The notes beneath the pieces were generated by a model. The model had not been told where the DNA came from and searched no databases. It saw only the letters and a list, made by a program, of their open reading frames with translations. Below are positions 7,890 to 16,465 of a stretch of DNA of 41,726 nt, piece after piece. The position numbers and the translations under genes are program-made. The DNA is taken from positions 1-41,726 of the forward strand of contig JAPPBX010000086.1 of assembly GCA_026702755.1 (NCBI GenBank), in the 5' to 3' direction. The stretch is from Candidatus Poribacteria bacterium (GTDB lineage Bacteria; Poribacteria; WGA-4E; WGA-3G). Each line of letters opens with the position of its first letter. Within the stretch, counting starts at the first letter, position 1.

Positions 7890-9593
7890 ATGAAGAGGTA
7901 CATTTTTCTCGAAGCAGCAACCCTTGCCATCTTTGTAGTAGCCTTAGTCCTTGTTGCGATACCGAGCAGGGTTCCAGCCAACGCCGGGACAGAAGATATC
8001 CAACCTGTCACCAACGAGATGCTGCTTTCAGCACAAGACGATCCCGAAAGTTGGTTGATGTATGGGCGGGACTACAGAAGTTGGCGATACAGTCAACTGA
8101 CAGAAGTTAACACCGAAAACGTCAACAGACTTGTTCCGAAATGGGCATTCCAAATTGGCACACCCTACGATAAATTTGAATGTACCCCACTTGTCGTTGA
8201 CGGCGTGATGATCATCACAACGCCTTATAGCACAATCTACGCTGTGAACGCAAGAACTGGTAAGGAAATATGGCGGTACGATTATGAACTTCCCGACGAT
8301 TTGGCGATCTGCTGCGGTATGGTGAACCGAGGGGCTGCCATTCTCGGCGATAAAATCTTCTGGACAACACTTGATGCCCATCTCCTCGCGCTTGATGTGA
8401 AAACCGGCACGGTGTTGTGGGATAGAGTTGTCGGCGATCTGACCAACGCCGAGTCCCTCACTGTTGCACCGTTAGTTGTTAAGGACAAAGTGGTTGTCGG
8501 TATATCAGGTGCGGAGTACGGCATCCGCGGTTATATTGATGCCTATTACGCTGAAACGGGTGAACAAGCATGGAGATTTTACACCGTCCCTTCAAAAGAC
8601 GAACCCGGTGGTGACACATGGGAAGGCGATTCATGGATGACAGGCGGCGGATCCGCTTGGGTCACGGGTTCCTACGACCCGGAATTGAATCTCGTCTACT
8701 GGGGTACGGGTAATCCGGCACCAGACTGGAACGGCGACGTTCGGAAGGGCGACAACCTCTACACAGACTGCATCGTCGCGTTGGATGCCGATACAGGAAA
8801 ACTCAAATGGTACTTCCAAGCGACACCGCACGATCTGTGGGATTGGGACGGCGTGAGTGAACCTGTATTGATTGATATGGAAATTGACGGCGCACCAGTT
8901 AAAGCGTTGATGCAAGCGAATCGCAACGGTTACTTCTACGTCCTTGACAGAACGAATGGCAAATTTTTATATGCGGCACCTTACTGCGAACAGAACTGGT
9001 CTGCTGGACTCGACGAAAACGGTCGTCCGACTGTCAAACCCGGTGTGTCTACTTCAGAGGAAGGCACGATTCGCGTCTGTCCGGGTGTAGAAGGCGGCAA
9101 GAACTGGTCCCCCTCAGCCTATAATCCGCTCACAAACTACCTCTACGTTCCTTCGCTGGAACTCTGTGGCTCCTTTCATCAAGGTCGCGTTTTCTATCTG
9201 AAAGGATTGCCCTATCTCGGAAGTGGTATGACAGCAGAGAGAGACGAAGCTGGCGATATGAAGATGTGGGGACACATTAGCGCGATCGATATTTCTACAG
9301 GTGAGATTAAATGGCGGCACAAGACGAACTTTCCACAATGGGGCGGGTGTCTCACAACAGCGGGCGGTCTCGTTTTTTCGGGTGATTTAGAGGGACGATT
9401 TATGGCACTATCAGCGGAAACCGGTGAAGTACTTTGGGATTTCCAGGCCGGCTCCGGTGTTTTCGCACCCCCCATTACCTACGAACTTGACGGCGTCCAA
9501 TACGTTGCGGTAGCGTCAGGTGCCGTGAAATATGCTGAAGTTAATGCGCGTCAAGGTGGAACCCTCTTTGTGTTCGCGCTTTTTGATGAGTAG
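7890..9593 (+). CDS. PQQ-dependent alcohol dehydrogenase with lanthanide-type Asp-x-Asp site (XoxF/ExaF-like)
   Basis: This periplasmic quinoprotein should oxidise an alcohol and pass electrons to a cytochrome c. I chose ATG 7890 over in-frame 7806 because GGAGGTGG lies just before it and a signal peptide follows (hydrophobic about 11-24). The 567-residue protein has repeated W-docking propeller motifs. The vicinal disulfide pair is C141-C142 (ICCGM), which contacts PQQ in this family. Predicted metal ligands are E209 (GAEYGIRG), N275 (GTGNPAPDW) and catalytic D318 in HDLWDWDG. D320, two residues later, is the extra aspartate that marks rare-earth-dependent XoxF/ExaF/PedH enzymes; calcium enzymes have Ala or Ser there. 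Binding-protein and cytochrome genes follow. Substrate (methanol, ethanol or other) cannot be read from the sequence. Confidence 0.9.
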   Translation: MKRYIFLEAATLAIFVVALVLVAIPSRVPANAGTEDIQPVTNEMLLSAQDDPESWLMYGRDYRSWRYSQLTEVNTENVNRLVPKWAFQIGTPYDKFECTPLVVDGVMIITTPYSTIYAVNARTGKEIWRYDYELPDDLAICCGMVNRGAAILGDKIFWTTLDAHLLALDVKTGTVLWDRVVGDLTNAESLTVAPLVVKDKVVVGISGAEYGIRGYIDAYYAETGEQAWRFYTVPSKDEPGGDTWEGDSWMTGGGSAWVTGSYDPELNLVYWGTGNPAPDWNGDVRKGDNLYTDCIVALDADTGKLKWYFQATPHDLWDWDGVSEPVLIDMEIDGAPVKALMQANRNGYFYVLDRTNGKFLYAAPYCEQNWSAGLDENGRPTVKPGVSTSEEGTIRVCPGVEGGKNWSPSAYNPLTNYLYVPSLELCGSFHQGRVFYLKGLPYLGSGMTAERDEAGDMKMWGHISAIDISTGEIKWRHKTNFPQWGGCLTTAGGLVFSGDLEGRFMALSAETGEVLWDFQAGSGVFAPPITYELDGVQYVAVASGAVKYAEVNARQGGTLFVFALFDE

Positions 9594-9714
9594 CCATCAG
9601 CCATCGGTTATCGGCTTTCAGATAGAGAGCGTTGTGCCATTGTCATCGTCAGCAAGTGCCACACGAACTACTGCTGTTCTCACTGCAAAGCAAGTTGAAA
9701 AAGGAGATAGCCCC

Positions 9715-10590
9715 GTGAAACACTATATCACTTTGTGGGTCTCGCTTTTTACAGTCCTCGTTTTGATATTGCCGAACGCAAACGCTAATAATACATTGGA
9801 GGAGATTCGGAAAAAGGGTGTTTTAACAGTGTGTGTGGATGTCCGAAATCTACCCTATTCTAATGCGAACCCGGAACTCCCTGGATTAGACGTTGAGATC
9901 GCACATCTGCTGGCAGAGGGACTTGGCGTTAAGCTGGAACTTCATTGGCTTAACACGCTTCGCGATAGCCTGCTCGCTGATATGTTAGAGGGACACTGCG
10001 ATTGTGTGATCGGCATCCCAATTGAGGAGCGCGCGATGAGTGAATCCATCCAATTAGGTAAGCGCGTTGACTTCTCGAAACCGTATTACGGGACCGGCTA
10101 TGTGTTAGTAAAGCGGAAAAACAACCCACAATCGCCTAAGACTTTGAATGACATCAAATCAGAGATGATTGGCGCAGAAGGCGGATCTATTGCAAGTGAT
10201 GTCCTTCGGCAGCAGGGGTATAATCGCCGCGTCTACGGCTCACAAATCGCTGTTCTGGACGCTATAAAGAAGGGACAAGTCGCTTACGGATGTGTCTGGG
10301 CAAACGCCGGTTGGCTGATAGAAAAAGGTTCACGAATTCAGCAAGCAGAACAGACAGACACTGTCTATCCCGAATTGGAAATTGTTAAGGGGTACATACC
10401 AGAACCTCGTTTCCGTTGGAATGTCTCTATCGCTTTCAGCAAAGGGACACCGACACGAAAAACACAAGATTTTCAAGAGGCTGTTAACAAAATCATCGAA
10501 GAGAAATGGAGCGCGGAGAAACTCAAAGAACTCTGTGAGAAGTACCATTTACCTTACTTCACTCCATTTCAGGAGGATGAAAAGAAATGA
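9715..10590 (+). CDS. Periplasmic binding protein associated with the quinoprotein dehydrogenase (XoxJ/MxaJ-like)
   Basis: GTG 9715 is chosen because AAGGAGAT (9700-9707) precedes it and a clean signal peptide follows, ending near NANA; the frame stays open upstream to 9532 but that part lacks sense. The 291-residue product is a family-3 solute-binding-like protein. Its start (GVLTVCVDVRNLPYSN) and the block GHCDCVIGIP match the type found beside methanol and other PQQ dehydrogenases (MxaJ/XoxJ), rather than amino-acid uptake systems. No permease or ATPase gene accompanies it. Known XoxJ proteins are thought to help activate or mature the dehydrogenase; that role here is inferred from context. 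Its stop overlaps the next gene's start (ATGA), so translation is probably coupled. Confidence 0.82.
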   Translation: MKHYITLWVSLFTVLVLILPNANANNTLEEIRKKGVLTVCVDVRNLPYSNANPELPGLDVEIAHLLAEGLGVKLELHWLNTLRDSLLADMLEGHCDCVIGIPIEERAMSESIQLGKRVDFSKPYYGTGYVLVKRKNNPQSPKTLNDIKSEMIGAEGGSIASDVLRQQGYNRRVYGSQIAVLDAIKKGQVAYGCVWANAGWLIEKGSRIQQAEQTDTVYPELEIVKGYIPEPRFRWNVSIAFSKGTPTRKTQDFQEAVNKIIEEKWSAEKLKELCEKYHLPYFTPFQEDEKK

Positions 10591-11552
10591 TGTACGCCAC
10601 TCACAAGTTTGTAAAGGTGTGTTGTCAGTCTATATCTAAACTGTGTGAACGAACAATTTCGACCTCATGCATAGCGTGCGGCGTTTTCCTTCTCTTTTCA
10701 GGCGTTGGTTTCTTCCTTTTTTCTGCTGTGAACGCCGAAGATCTGGAGGTAGACAGGGCACCTGCGGCACCGAGAGAAGACACCACTGAGGAAGATGTTA
10801 TAGACGGCGCTTTCTATTTCCGTTTAATGTGTTGGGGGTGTCATGCAGGAGAGACACGCGGTACGGAGGCACCGGACCTCTTCAAACCGCAATGGCTTTA
10901 CGGATGGACGGATGACGGTATCTTCCAGACAATATTCAACGGACTTCCGGGAACGCGGATGCAAAAGTTCGGTGGTAAACTCTCTGACGAAGCGATTAAC
11001 ATGATTGTTGGTTACGTCCGATCGGAACAAGCAAAAGCCGCAGGCGTTTCCGTAGAGGAAACAAAACCTTCTGAGGAATGGACACCTTATATGGAGGGCG
11101 ATGTCAAAGCAGGAGAAACTATCTTCTTCTCAGACGGATATGCTTGTGGTAAATGCCATACAGTTCACGGCAGAGGTGCCACTGGTACTGGCGGCGAGAT
11201 AGGTCCCGATTTGACCTATATAGCGCGCACGCGTTCCCCGCAATTCATTGTGGAATCCACCCTCAATCCGCGTGCCTACATCGCTGATGCGTACGAATTG
11301 CTCACTATTTTCACCAAAGATGGAAAGGAAATTACGGGCAGGAAACGGTATCTGTACGATCACAGAGGGCGTAAGAATGATGAGGTTGTGCAGATACTTG
11401 ATAGTTCAGGGAAGTTGTGGACGACTTACTATAAAAAAGATATAAGGAGCACCAGCGTTCCACAAGCAGGCGTTATGCCTGAAAACTATGCTGATATTCT
11501 TTCAGTAAAGCAGATGCATGACCTTCTGGCATATCTGTTCACGTTGAAATAG
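10587..11552 (+). CDS. Two-haem c-type cytochrome, likely electron acceptor of the PQQ dehydrogenase
   Basis: This 321-residue exported protein has a long N-terminus and a hydrophobic stretch ending near SAVNA. Two haem-binding motifs are visible: CWGCH near residue 82 and CGKCH near 188. The first domain resembles a class I cytochrome c with a likely methionine ligand (GTRMQKFGGKLSD). The second has GPDLTYIARTRSPQFIVEST and the pattern NPRAYIADAYE, resembling the haem-binding domain common in Planctomycetes/Verrucomicrobia proteins. An AGGAGG (10571-10576) precedes the ATG, which overlaps the previous stop. Position and type fit a XoxG-like electron acceptor, although XoxG proteins usually carry one haem, so the second domain may pass electrons onward. 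Confidence 0.85.
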   Translation: MMYATHKFVKVCCQSISKLCERTISTSCIACGVFLLFSGVGFFLFSAVNAEDLEVDRAPAAPREDTTEEDVIDGAFYFRLMCWGCHAGETRGTEAPDLFKPQWLYGWTDDGIFQTIFNGLPGTRMQKFGGKLSDEAINMIVGYVRSEQAKAAGVSVEETKPSEEWTPYMEGDVKAGETIFFSDGYACGKCHTVHGRGATGTGGEIGPDLTYIARTRSPQFIVESTLNPRAYIADAYELLTIFTKDGKEITGRKRYLYDHRGRKNDEVVQILDSSGKLWTTYYKKDIRSTSVPQAGVMPENYADILSVKQMHDLLAYLFTLK

Positions 11553-11648
11553 CCATCAGCAGTCAGGTCGCTTCGCTCTCAGTTTTCAGCAAAGAGGTTT
11601 TCGTTTAACAGCATCCTCTTTACTGATGGAAACCGATTGTCGATGGCT
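11551..11648. repeat. Degenerate TCAGT-type inverted repeat
   Basis: AGCCATC (11551-11557) and GATGGCT (11642-11648) bound a segment containing CAGCAGTCAG and the inner pair AAAGAGG (11591-11597)/CCTCTTT (11615-11621). It resembles the element at 15471-15627 and fragments at 9593-9630, 17821-17850 and 38845-38880. There is no coding potential. Confidence 0.5.
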
Positions 11649-11668
11649 GACCACTATTCTAATAATAC

Positions 11669-11764
11669 CGAAAACGTAGCCTGTAATGTAATGGAAGGCG
11701 GATCTATATCAAAAACCGTCAAAGTTCAAACCCACGTCATTTAACCGCAAGGAAAATTTAAAAG
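11669..11764 (+). promoter_or_regulatory. Leader shared with dapL, upstream of dapB1
   Basis: These 96 bases align with the 96 bases before dapL (16543-16638). The first 39 or so positions match at about 32 and the last 36 at about 29, with a looser middle. Shared blocks include GTAATG, AATGGA, GGCGG and TTAACCGCAAGG just before the start codon. It could be a common regulatory leader for lysine-pathway genes or two copies of a dispersed repeat; a 13-base core also occurs at the right end of the element near 7076. Confidence 0.5.
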
Positions 11765-12568
11765 ATGATTCGTGTAATTATTAATGGGGCATGCGGACGT
11801 ATGGGACGGCTCATTATCCAAGGTGTCTCCCAACAAGCCGATATGGAACTTGTCGGCGCGATTGAATATCCTGAACACCCACAAATCGGGAGCGATGCGG
11901 GTGTCGTCGCAGGTATCGGCGATATCGGTGTCCCCATCACAGGTGAACTCGACGACCTACTTCAAAATGCTGATGTCGTCATCGAATTCTCCAAACCTGA
12001 AGCAACCATTGAACACCTCCGACAAGTCGTCAATGCCGACAAAGCGATGATAATCGCAACAACCGGATATGATCCTGACGAGCTGGAAACGGTCAAAGCA
12101 CTCGCCTCACAGATCCGCTGCGTGATGGCACCGAACATGAGCCTCGGTGTTAACGTGATGATCCAAGCCCTTGAATTAATCGCTAAGGCTCTTGGAGACG
12201 ATTACGATATTGAGGTCATAGAGGCACACCACAACCACAAAGCAGATTCACCGAGTGGCACAGCACTCCGTTTAGCGGAAACTGTCGCTGCGGCATTGGA
12301 TCGAGACTTAGACGAGGTAGGTGTCTACGGCAGACACGGCATTGTCGGTGCGAGACCTAAGAAACAGATCGGCATCCATGCGGTACGAGGCGGTGACATT
12401 GCTGGCGACCATACCGTGCTGTTCGCAACCGAGGGTGAGCAATTGAGTGTTGTCCATCGCGCCCACAGTCCAGAGGCATTCGCCAAAGGGGCGATTCGCG
12501 CAGCGAGATGGGTCGTCGATGCCCCCAAAGGCTTACACGACATCAGTAAAGTCCTTTTTGAGAAGTAA
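11765..12568 (+). CDS. dapB: 4-hydroxy-tetrahydrodipicolinate reductase, first tandem copy
   Basis: DapB reduces the product of DapA with NAD(P)H to tetrahydrodipicolinate, on the route to diaminopimelate and lysine. The 267 residues match family length. The nucleotide-binding loop is GACGRMG (8-14). The catalytic block HHNHK with H155 and H156 is followed by DSPSGTA (161-167), which binds substrate. The C-terminal GRHG...HAVRGGDIAGDHTV is also diagnostic. The ATG follows an A-rich leader with AAGG about 13 bases upstream. A second dapB begins 71 bases downstream. dapA is not in the window; dapL lies 4 kb on. Confidence 0.96.
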   Translation: MIRVIINGACGRMGRLIIQGVSQQADMELVGAIEYPEHPQIGSDAGVVAGIGDIGVPITGELDDLLQNADVVIEFSKPEATIEHLRQVVNADKAMIIATTGYDPDELETVKALASQIRCVMAPNMSLGVNVMIQALELIAKALGDDYDIEVIEAHHNHKADSPSGTALRLAETVAAALDRDLDEVGVYGRHGIVGARPKKQIGIHAVRGGDIAGDHTVLFATEGEQLSVVHRAHSPEAFAKGAIRAARWVVDAPKGLHDISKVLFEK

Positions 12569-12639
12569 TAAGCACGACCTTAACTTCTTAGTAGCAACCC
12601 GACTGACTTAAACGGTGCCGAGAGGTCCATAGTAAAAAA

Positions 12640-13455
12640 ATGATTCGTGTAGTTATTACCGGTGTCTGTGGTCGTATGGGACGGTGCATCACACGAGGCA
12701 TCGCCCAACAATCAGATATGGCACTCGTTGGGGCTATCCAATATCCATCGCATCCACACATCGGAAGTGATGCTGGTGTTGTCGCGGGTATTGGTGAAAT
12801 AGGTGTCCCTATCACGGGTAAACTTGAGGATGTCCTCCAAAACGCTGATGTCGTGATTGAGTTTTCAAAACCGAAAGCGACCTTGGAGCATCTTCAACAG
12901 GTTGTCAATACAGAGAAAGCCATAGTTATCGGAACGACCGGGTTTGATTCTGATGAACTCGCAACCATCAAAGCACTCACCTCTCAGATTCGTTGTGTGA
13001 TGGCACCGAACATGAGCCTCGGTGTCAATGTGATGATTCAAGCACTCGATTTAATTGCAAAAGCTCTTGGAGATGATTATAATATTGAGGTAATAGAAGC
13101 ACATCACAATCACAAATCGGATTCGCCGAGCGGCACTGCACTCCGTTTAGTAGAGACGGTCACTGCATCACTGGAGCGAGACTTAGAAGAGGTGTGCATT
13201 TATGGCAGACACGGCATTGTCGGCGCGAGACCGAAGAAACAGATTGGTATCCATGCGGTGCGTGGCGGTGATATTGCTGGCGATCACACAGTACTGTTTA
13301 CAACTGAAGGTGAGCAATTGCGTATTGTTCACCGTGCGCATAACCCAGAGGCGTATGCCAAGGGTGCGATCCGTGCAGCGAGATGGGTCGTCAATGCGCC
13401 TAAAGGCTTACACGATGTCAGTGAAGTCCTTTTTCATTCTCAGAAACATGACTAA
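12640..13455 (+). CDS. dapB: 4-hydroxy-tetrahydrodipicolinate reductase, second tandem copy
   Basis: A 271-residue paralogue, highly similar to the previous gene along its whole length, again with a GVCGRMG nucleotide loop, the HHNHK catalytic block and DSPSGTA. Both copies therefore look functional. Differences are scattered (for example Q for E in AIQYPSHP, and a different C-terminus ending SQKHD). The spacer between the copies retains little of the leader seen before dapB1. Its last bases overlap the start of the following propeller lipoprotein gene (ATG 13448). Why a cell would keep two DapB enzymes is not evident from the sequence; cofactor preference could differ. Confidence 0.95.
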   Translation: MIRVVITGVCGRMGRCITRGIAQQSDMALVGAIQYPSHPHIGSDAGVVAGIGEIGVPITGKLEDVLQNADVVIEFSKPKATLEHLQQVVNTEKAIVIGTTGFDSDELATIKALTSQIRCVMAPNMSLGVNVMIQALDLIAKALGDDYNIEVIEAHHNHKSDSPSGTALRLVETVTASLERDLEEVCIYGRHGIVGARPKKQIGIHAVRGGDIAGDHTVLFTTEGEQLRIVHRAHNPEAYAKGAIRAARWVVNAPKGLHDVSEVLFHSQKHD

Positions 13456-15472
13456 TCGGATGTTGCAACGTCATTCGCGTGTTTCCTGTGTGTCTGTTGT
13501 CCTCATCATTGCATTATTTATAATCGGATGTGAAGATATAACGTCTAAGGAACAGAGACGGTACAGATGGAAAACCGTCATGGAGGGTGATTGGAGTTCG
13601 CACCTATACGATGTCTATTTTGTAAATGAGAACATAGGATGGGCAGTTGGCAACGCGGTAGACCTAATTCCAAGTCTTGATCATGAAGAGGGTGCGGAAA
13701 GCCTCATTATCCATACAAAAAATGGCGGACAGACGTGGCACAGACAGAGCAGTAGTGCTTTCGGCAGACCGTTGCGAAACGTCTACTTTCGCTCTGCCTT
13801 AGAAGGTTGGTGCACCGGTGAAGGCGGTGTTCTGATCCATACGACAGATGGTGGCAAAACGTGGCAGCACATCGAAACAGGCACAGAAAACAACTTGCAC
13901 GATCTTTTTATAGGCGAGGCTACAGGGTGGATCGTCGGGGATTGGGGCACACTGCTAAAAACAACCGATGGTGGACAGACGTTTACAAAGATTGATGGAA
14001 AGGTGTTCAACAGAAAATCACTGAAAGGTGTCCACTTCGTAAGCGAAAATCTGGGCTGGATTATCACCTACAACACACCGACATCAACACATAATGAAAA
14101 TGCGGGTTACATCTATCAAACAACCGATGGGGGAGAGACCTGGCAAACCCAATTCGAGACAGAAGATGCCCTATTCAACCTTCACTTTATAGACGAACAG
14201 ACGGGCTGGGTTGTCGGCGACCGGCGGAGTGTTTTCGCAACAACTGACGGCGGAGAAACCTGGGAATTTATCACACACGGGACAAATGAACGTCATAAAA
14301 GCAGTTACGGACAACCGGAGTATCTCGGCAAAGAGCCACTACATACCTTTACACTTTACGATATTGACTTCGCGGATGCCCAAAACGGTTGGATTGTCGG
14401 CGACTTAGGGGTGATTCTTCACACCTCATCTGGTGGAAAAGGAAAATGGAAACATCAACGCGGCGGTCCCCGCTTTCACAATAGTGCGGACGCTGTCCTA
14501 TTGGGGCTCGACTTCGTCTCTAAACAATTGGGTTGGGCAGTCGGTGAAAACGGAACCATCCTACACACTCGCAACGGTGGCGTAACATGGGAATCACAAT
14601 CAAGTCCGAGCCACCTCCTTGTTGGTGTTTGTGCCACCTCGTCTGAGGAAGGATACGTCGTTGGAGACCGAGGTTCCATTCTACGAACCGAAGATGGTGG
14701 CGTTGTATGGAACGCACAAGACAGCCGCACGACGGAGTGTTTCGGTGCGACTCACTTTGTGTCCCCACAAGTCGGATGGGCAGTTGCTGAAGCTGGTGTG
14801 ATTCTGCACACGGCAAACGGCGGAAGCGTTTGGCATCGTCAAACTTCAGGGACAGAGCAGGATCTGCTCTCTCTTTTTTTCGTGGACGAAAAAAACGGAT
14901 GGTGTGTAGGCAGTGGCGGCGAAATCATCCACACAAATGATGGCGGGAAAACGTGGAATCGACAAAAGAGCAGAACGACTTGGAATCTTTTTGACGTTCA
15001 CTTTACTTCCAAGCAGCGCGGTTGGGTGGTTGGGATGAATGGCACAATGCTTTCCACAGTTGATGGCGGCACCAATTGGAAGTTGTCATCTATCAGTCGG
15101 CGGCACCCATTCTTTTTCCTCGATGCCGTTACCTTCGTCTCACCAGAAATTGGATGGGTCGTAGGTTTAGATCTACGCAGCTTGGGTATGGATGGGCTGA
15201 TTCTACATACGGAGAACGGCGGAAAAACATGGCAACGCCAAGAGAGTCATACTGCCAATTTTCTTGACGACGTATTTTTTATCTCAGAAACAGAAGGTTG
15301 GATCGTTGGAAAAGAGGGGCTTGTCCTGCACACAAATGATGGCGGGCAAAATTGGAGACCCCAGCACACAGAAACTCGGACAGATTTGAAGGCTATTTAT
15401 ATAAGCAGCAGAGACAGCGGATGGGTGGTTGGTCAAAACGGAACAATTCTCAGGTATGAGGCTGTTCCGTGA
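13448..15472 (+). CDS. Ycf48/BNR-type beta-propeller lipoprotein
   Basis: The chosen start (13448) overlaps the dapB2 stop and gives a signal sequence with lipobox IIGC; the open frame upstream to 13202 lies inside dapB2 and is ignored. The 674-residue protein is built from about a dozen repeats of the form GWxVGxxGxILHTxDGGxTWxxQ, the pattern of Ycf48-like (photosystem II assembly factor) and BNR/sialidase propellers. It should be a lipid-anchored extracytoplasmic propeller, long enough for two rings. Non-photosynthetic bacteria carry many such proteins of unknown role; no enzyme active site is visible. Overlap with dapB2 suggests coupled translation, but the functional link is unclear. Confidence 0.85.
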   Translation: MTNRMLQRHSRVSCVSVVLIIALFIIGCEDITSKEQRRYRWKTVMEGDWSSHLYDVYFVNENIGWAVGNAVDLIPSLDHEEGAESLIIHTKNGGQTWHRQSSSAFGRPLRNVYFRSALEGWCTGEGGVLIHTTDGGKTWQHIETGTENNLHDLFIGEATGWIVGDWGTLLKTTDGGQTFTKIDGKVFNRKSLKGVHFVSENLGWIITYNTPTSTHNENAGYIYQTTDGGETWQTQFETEDALFNLHFIDEQTGWVVGDRRSVFATTDGGETWEFITHGTNERHKSSYGQPEYLGKEPLHTFTLYDIDFADAQNGWIVGDLGVILHTSSGGKGKWKHQRGGPRFHNSADAVLLGLDFVSKQLGWAVGENGTILHTRNGGVTWESQSSPSHLLVGVCATSSEEGYVVGDRGSILRTEDGGVVWNAQDSRTTECFGATHFVSPQVGWAVAEAGVILHTANGGSVWHRQTSGTEQDLLSLFFVDEKNGWCVGSGGEIIHTNDGGKTWNRQKSRTTWNLFDVHFTSKQRGWVVGMNGTMLSTVDGGTNWKLSSISRRHPFFFLDAVTFVSPEIGWVVGLDLRSLGMDGLILHTENGGKTWQRQESHTANFLDDVFFISETEGWIVGKEGLVLHTNDGGQNWRPQHTETRTDLKAIYISSRDSGWVVGQNGTILRYEAVP

Positions 15473-15627
15473 ATAGTTTTCAGTCGTCAGTTATCGGTTT
15501 TCAGTGAAGAGAAACTCTGTAACAATCTCCTGAAACTTGGAATATTCCAGACTGAGGTGAATTGTTACCAGAAACCTCTTGTGACTGATAACTGACAACT
15601 GATAACCACTTCCTCCGAAAACTATTC
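15471..15627. repeat. MITE-like element with terminal inverted repeats
   Basis: GAATAGTTTTC (15471-15481) and its exact complement GAAAACTATTC (15617-15627) bound the element. Inside, CGTCAGTTATCGG near 15484 is inverted relative to CTGATAACTGACAACTG near 15586. It begins inside the stop codon of the upstream gene. No ORF is present. Confidence 0.65.
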
Positions 15628-15664
15628 TTCTGACAATTGGTGACCCTACAAAAGGAAAAGCAAC

Positions 15665-16408
15665 ATGACAGACGAACAAAAATACCTATTTGACTTACAA
15701 GGTTTCATTCTGCTAAAGAGTGTTATCCCGCAGTCAGTGGTTGATGCGTGTAACGCTGTGTTAGACGAGTACGAGAATATGCCGCCTGACGATTATCCGT
15801 CTCCACTGTGCCTCGGCACACAACGAACGGAGAAGGAACTCTATATCTCCAATATTTTGGAGGCAGATAGCGTCTTTAACGCCCTCATCGACATTCCAGA
15901 GGTGTTGGACGTAATCCAAGGCGTAACCGGCGGTCCCTATCGACTCAATCACACGTATACGATTTACCGGTGGGGCGGTGGCTATACCGGGTTACACATG
16001 CACGGAACACCGATTATCCCGAAATGTCAATACCATTGCAAAAACGGAGAGATGGTGTCAACCTTAACAAAAGCAGTCTTTCCGATGCTGGATTGCGATG
16101 TAGAAGACGGGTGTTTCGCTGTTATACCGGGTGCCCATAAAAGCAATTTCCCAAAACCTTGGGGAGGTCATCCCGACGAAAACCCAGTGTTGACACCGAT
16201 CCCAGCAAAAGCAGGGGACGCTGTCATCTTTACGGAGGCACTCACACACGGGTCCGTCATCAATGTTTCTGGCAACCCGCGCCGGACGCTCTATTACTGC
16301 TACAGCATCGGCTACATGCCAGATTGGGGCGGTCAAGGTTTGCACTTCAGCCCTAACGTTATGGAAAGCCTCAGCGAAACCCAACAGTCAATCCTTCATC
16401 TTAAATAG
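15665..16408 (+). CDS. Phytanoyl-CoA dioxygenase (PhyH) family protein
   Basis: PhyH proteins are Fe(II)/2-oxoglutarate oxygenases that hydroxylate varied small molecules in the cytoplasm. The 247 residues have the family's layout: an N-terminal GFILLKSVIP start, a core strand YTIYRWGGGYTGLHMHG, then DGCFAVIPGAHKSNFP and a distal HG motif (H195) with RR at 206-207 for 2-oxoglutarate. The usual HxD iron motif appears as H111-M-H113, so the aspartate ligand seems to be replaced. AAAGGAAAAG precedes the ATG. It stands between two repeat segments, with no obvious operon partner. This family is notably expanded in Poribacteria. Substrate unknown. Confidence 0.85.
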   Translation: MTDEQKYLFDLQGFILLKSVIPQSVVDACNAVLDEYENMPPDDYPSPLCLGTQRTEKELYISNILEADSVFNALIDIPEVLDVIQGVTGGPYRLNHTYTIYRWGGGYTGLHMHGTPIIPKCQYHCKNGEMVSTLTKAVFPMLDCDVEDGCFAVIPGAHKSNFPKPWGGHPDENPVLTPIPAKAGDAVIFTEALTHGSVINVSGNPRRTLYYCYSIGYMPDWGGQGLHFSPNVMESLSETQQSILHLK

Positions 16409-16409
16409 T

Positions 16410-16465
16410 TTTAACCATCAACTCGCGCCTTAGCAAAAATATCTGTAGACGAGTTGATGGTTAAA
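16410..16465 (+). repeat. 16-bp perfect hairpin upstream of dapL
   Basis: TTTAACCATCAACTCG (16410-16425) is perfectly complementary to 16450-16465, with a 24-base loop. It starts just after the PhyH gene. A related hairpin lies downstream of dapL at 17863-17915, with paired base changes that keep the stem intact. It could terminate the PhyH transcript, but no T-run follows closely. Confidence 0.75.

Noticed and set aside
9715-10590. Amino-acid ABC transporter binding protein
   Set aside because: No permease or ATPase gene is present, the neighbours are a PQQ dehydrogenase and a cytochrome, and the LPYSN and CDCVIGIP patterns fit the quinoprotein-associated subgroup.
11641-11764. Lysine riboswitch before dapB1
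   Set aside because: I could not find the conserved L-box sequences or the five-helix layout; the segment is also too short.
13202-13447. Longer N-terminus for the Ycf48-like protein
   Set aside because: It lies wholly within dapB2 in another frame, and the lipoprotein signal begins at 13448.
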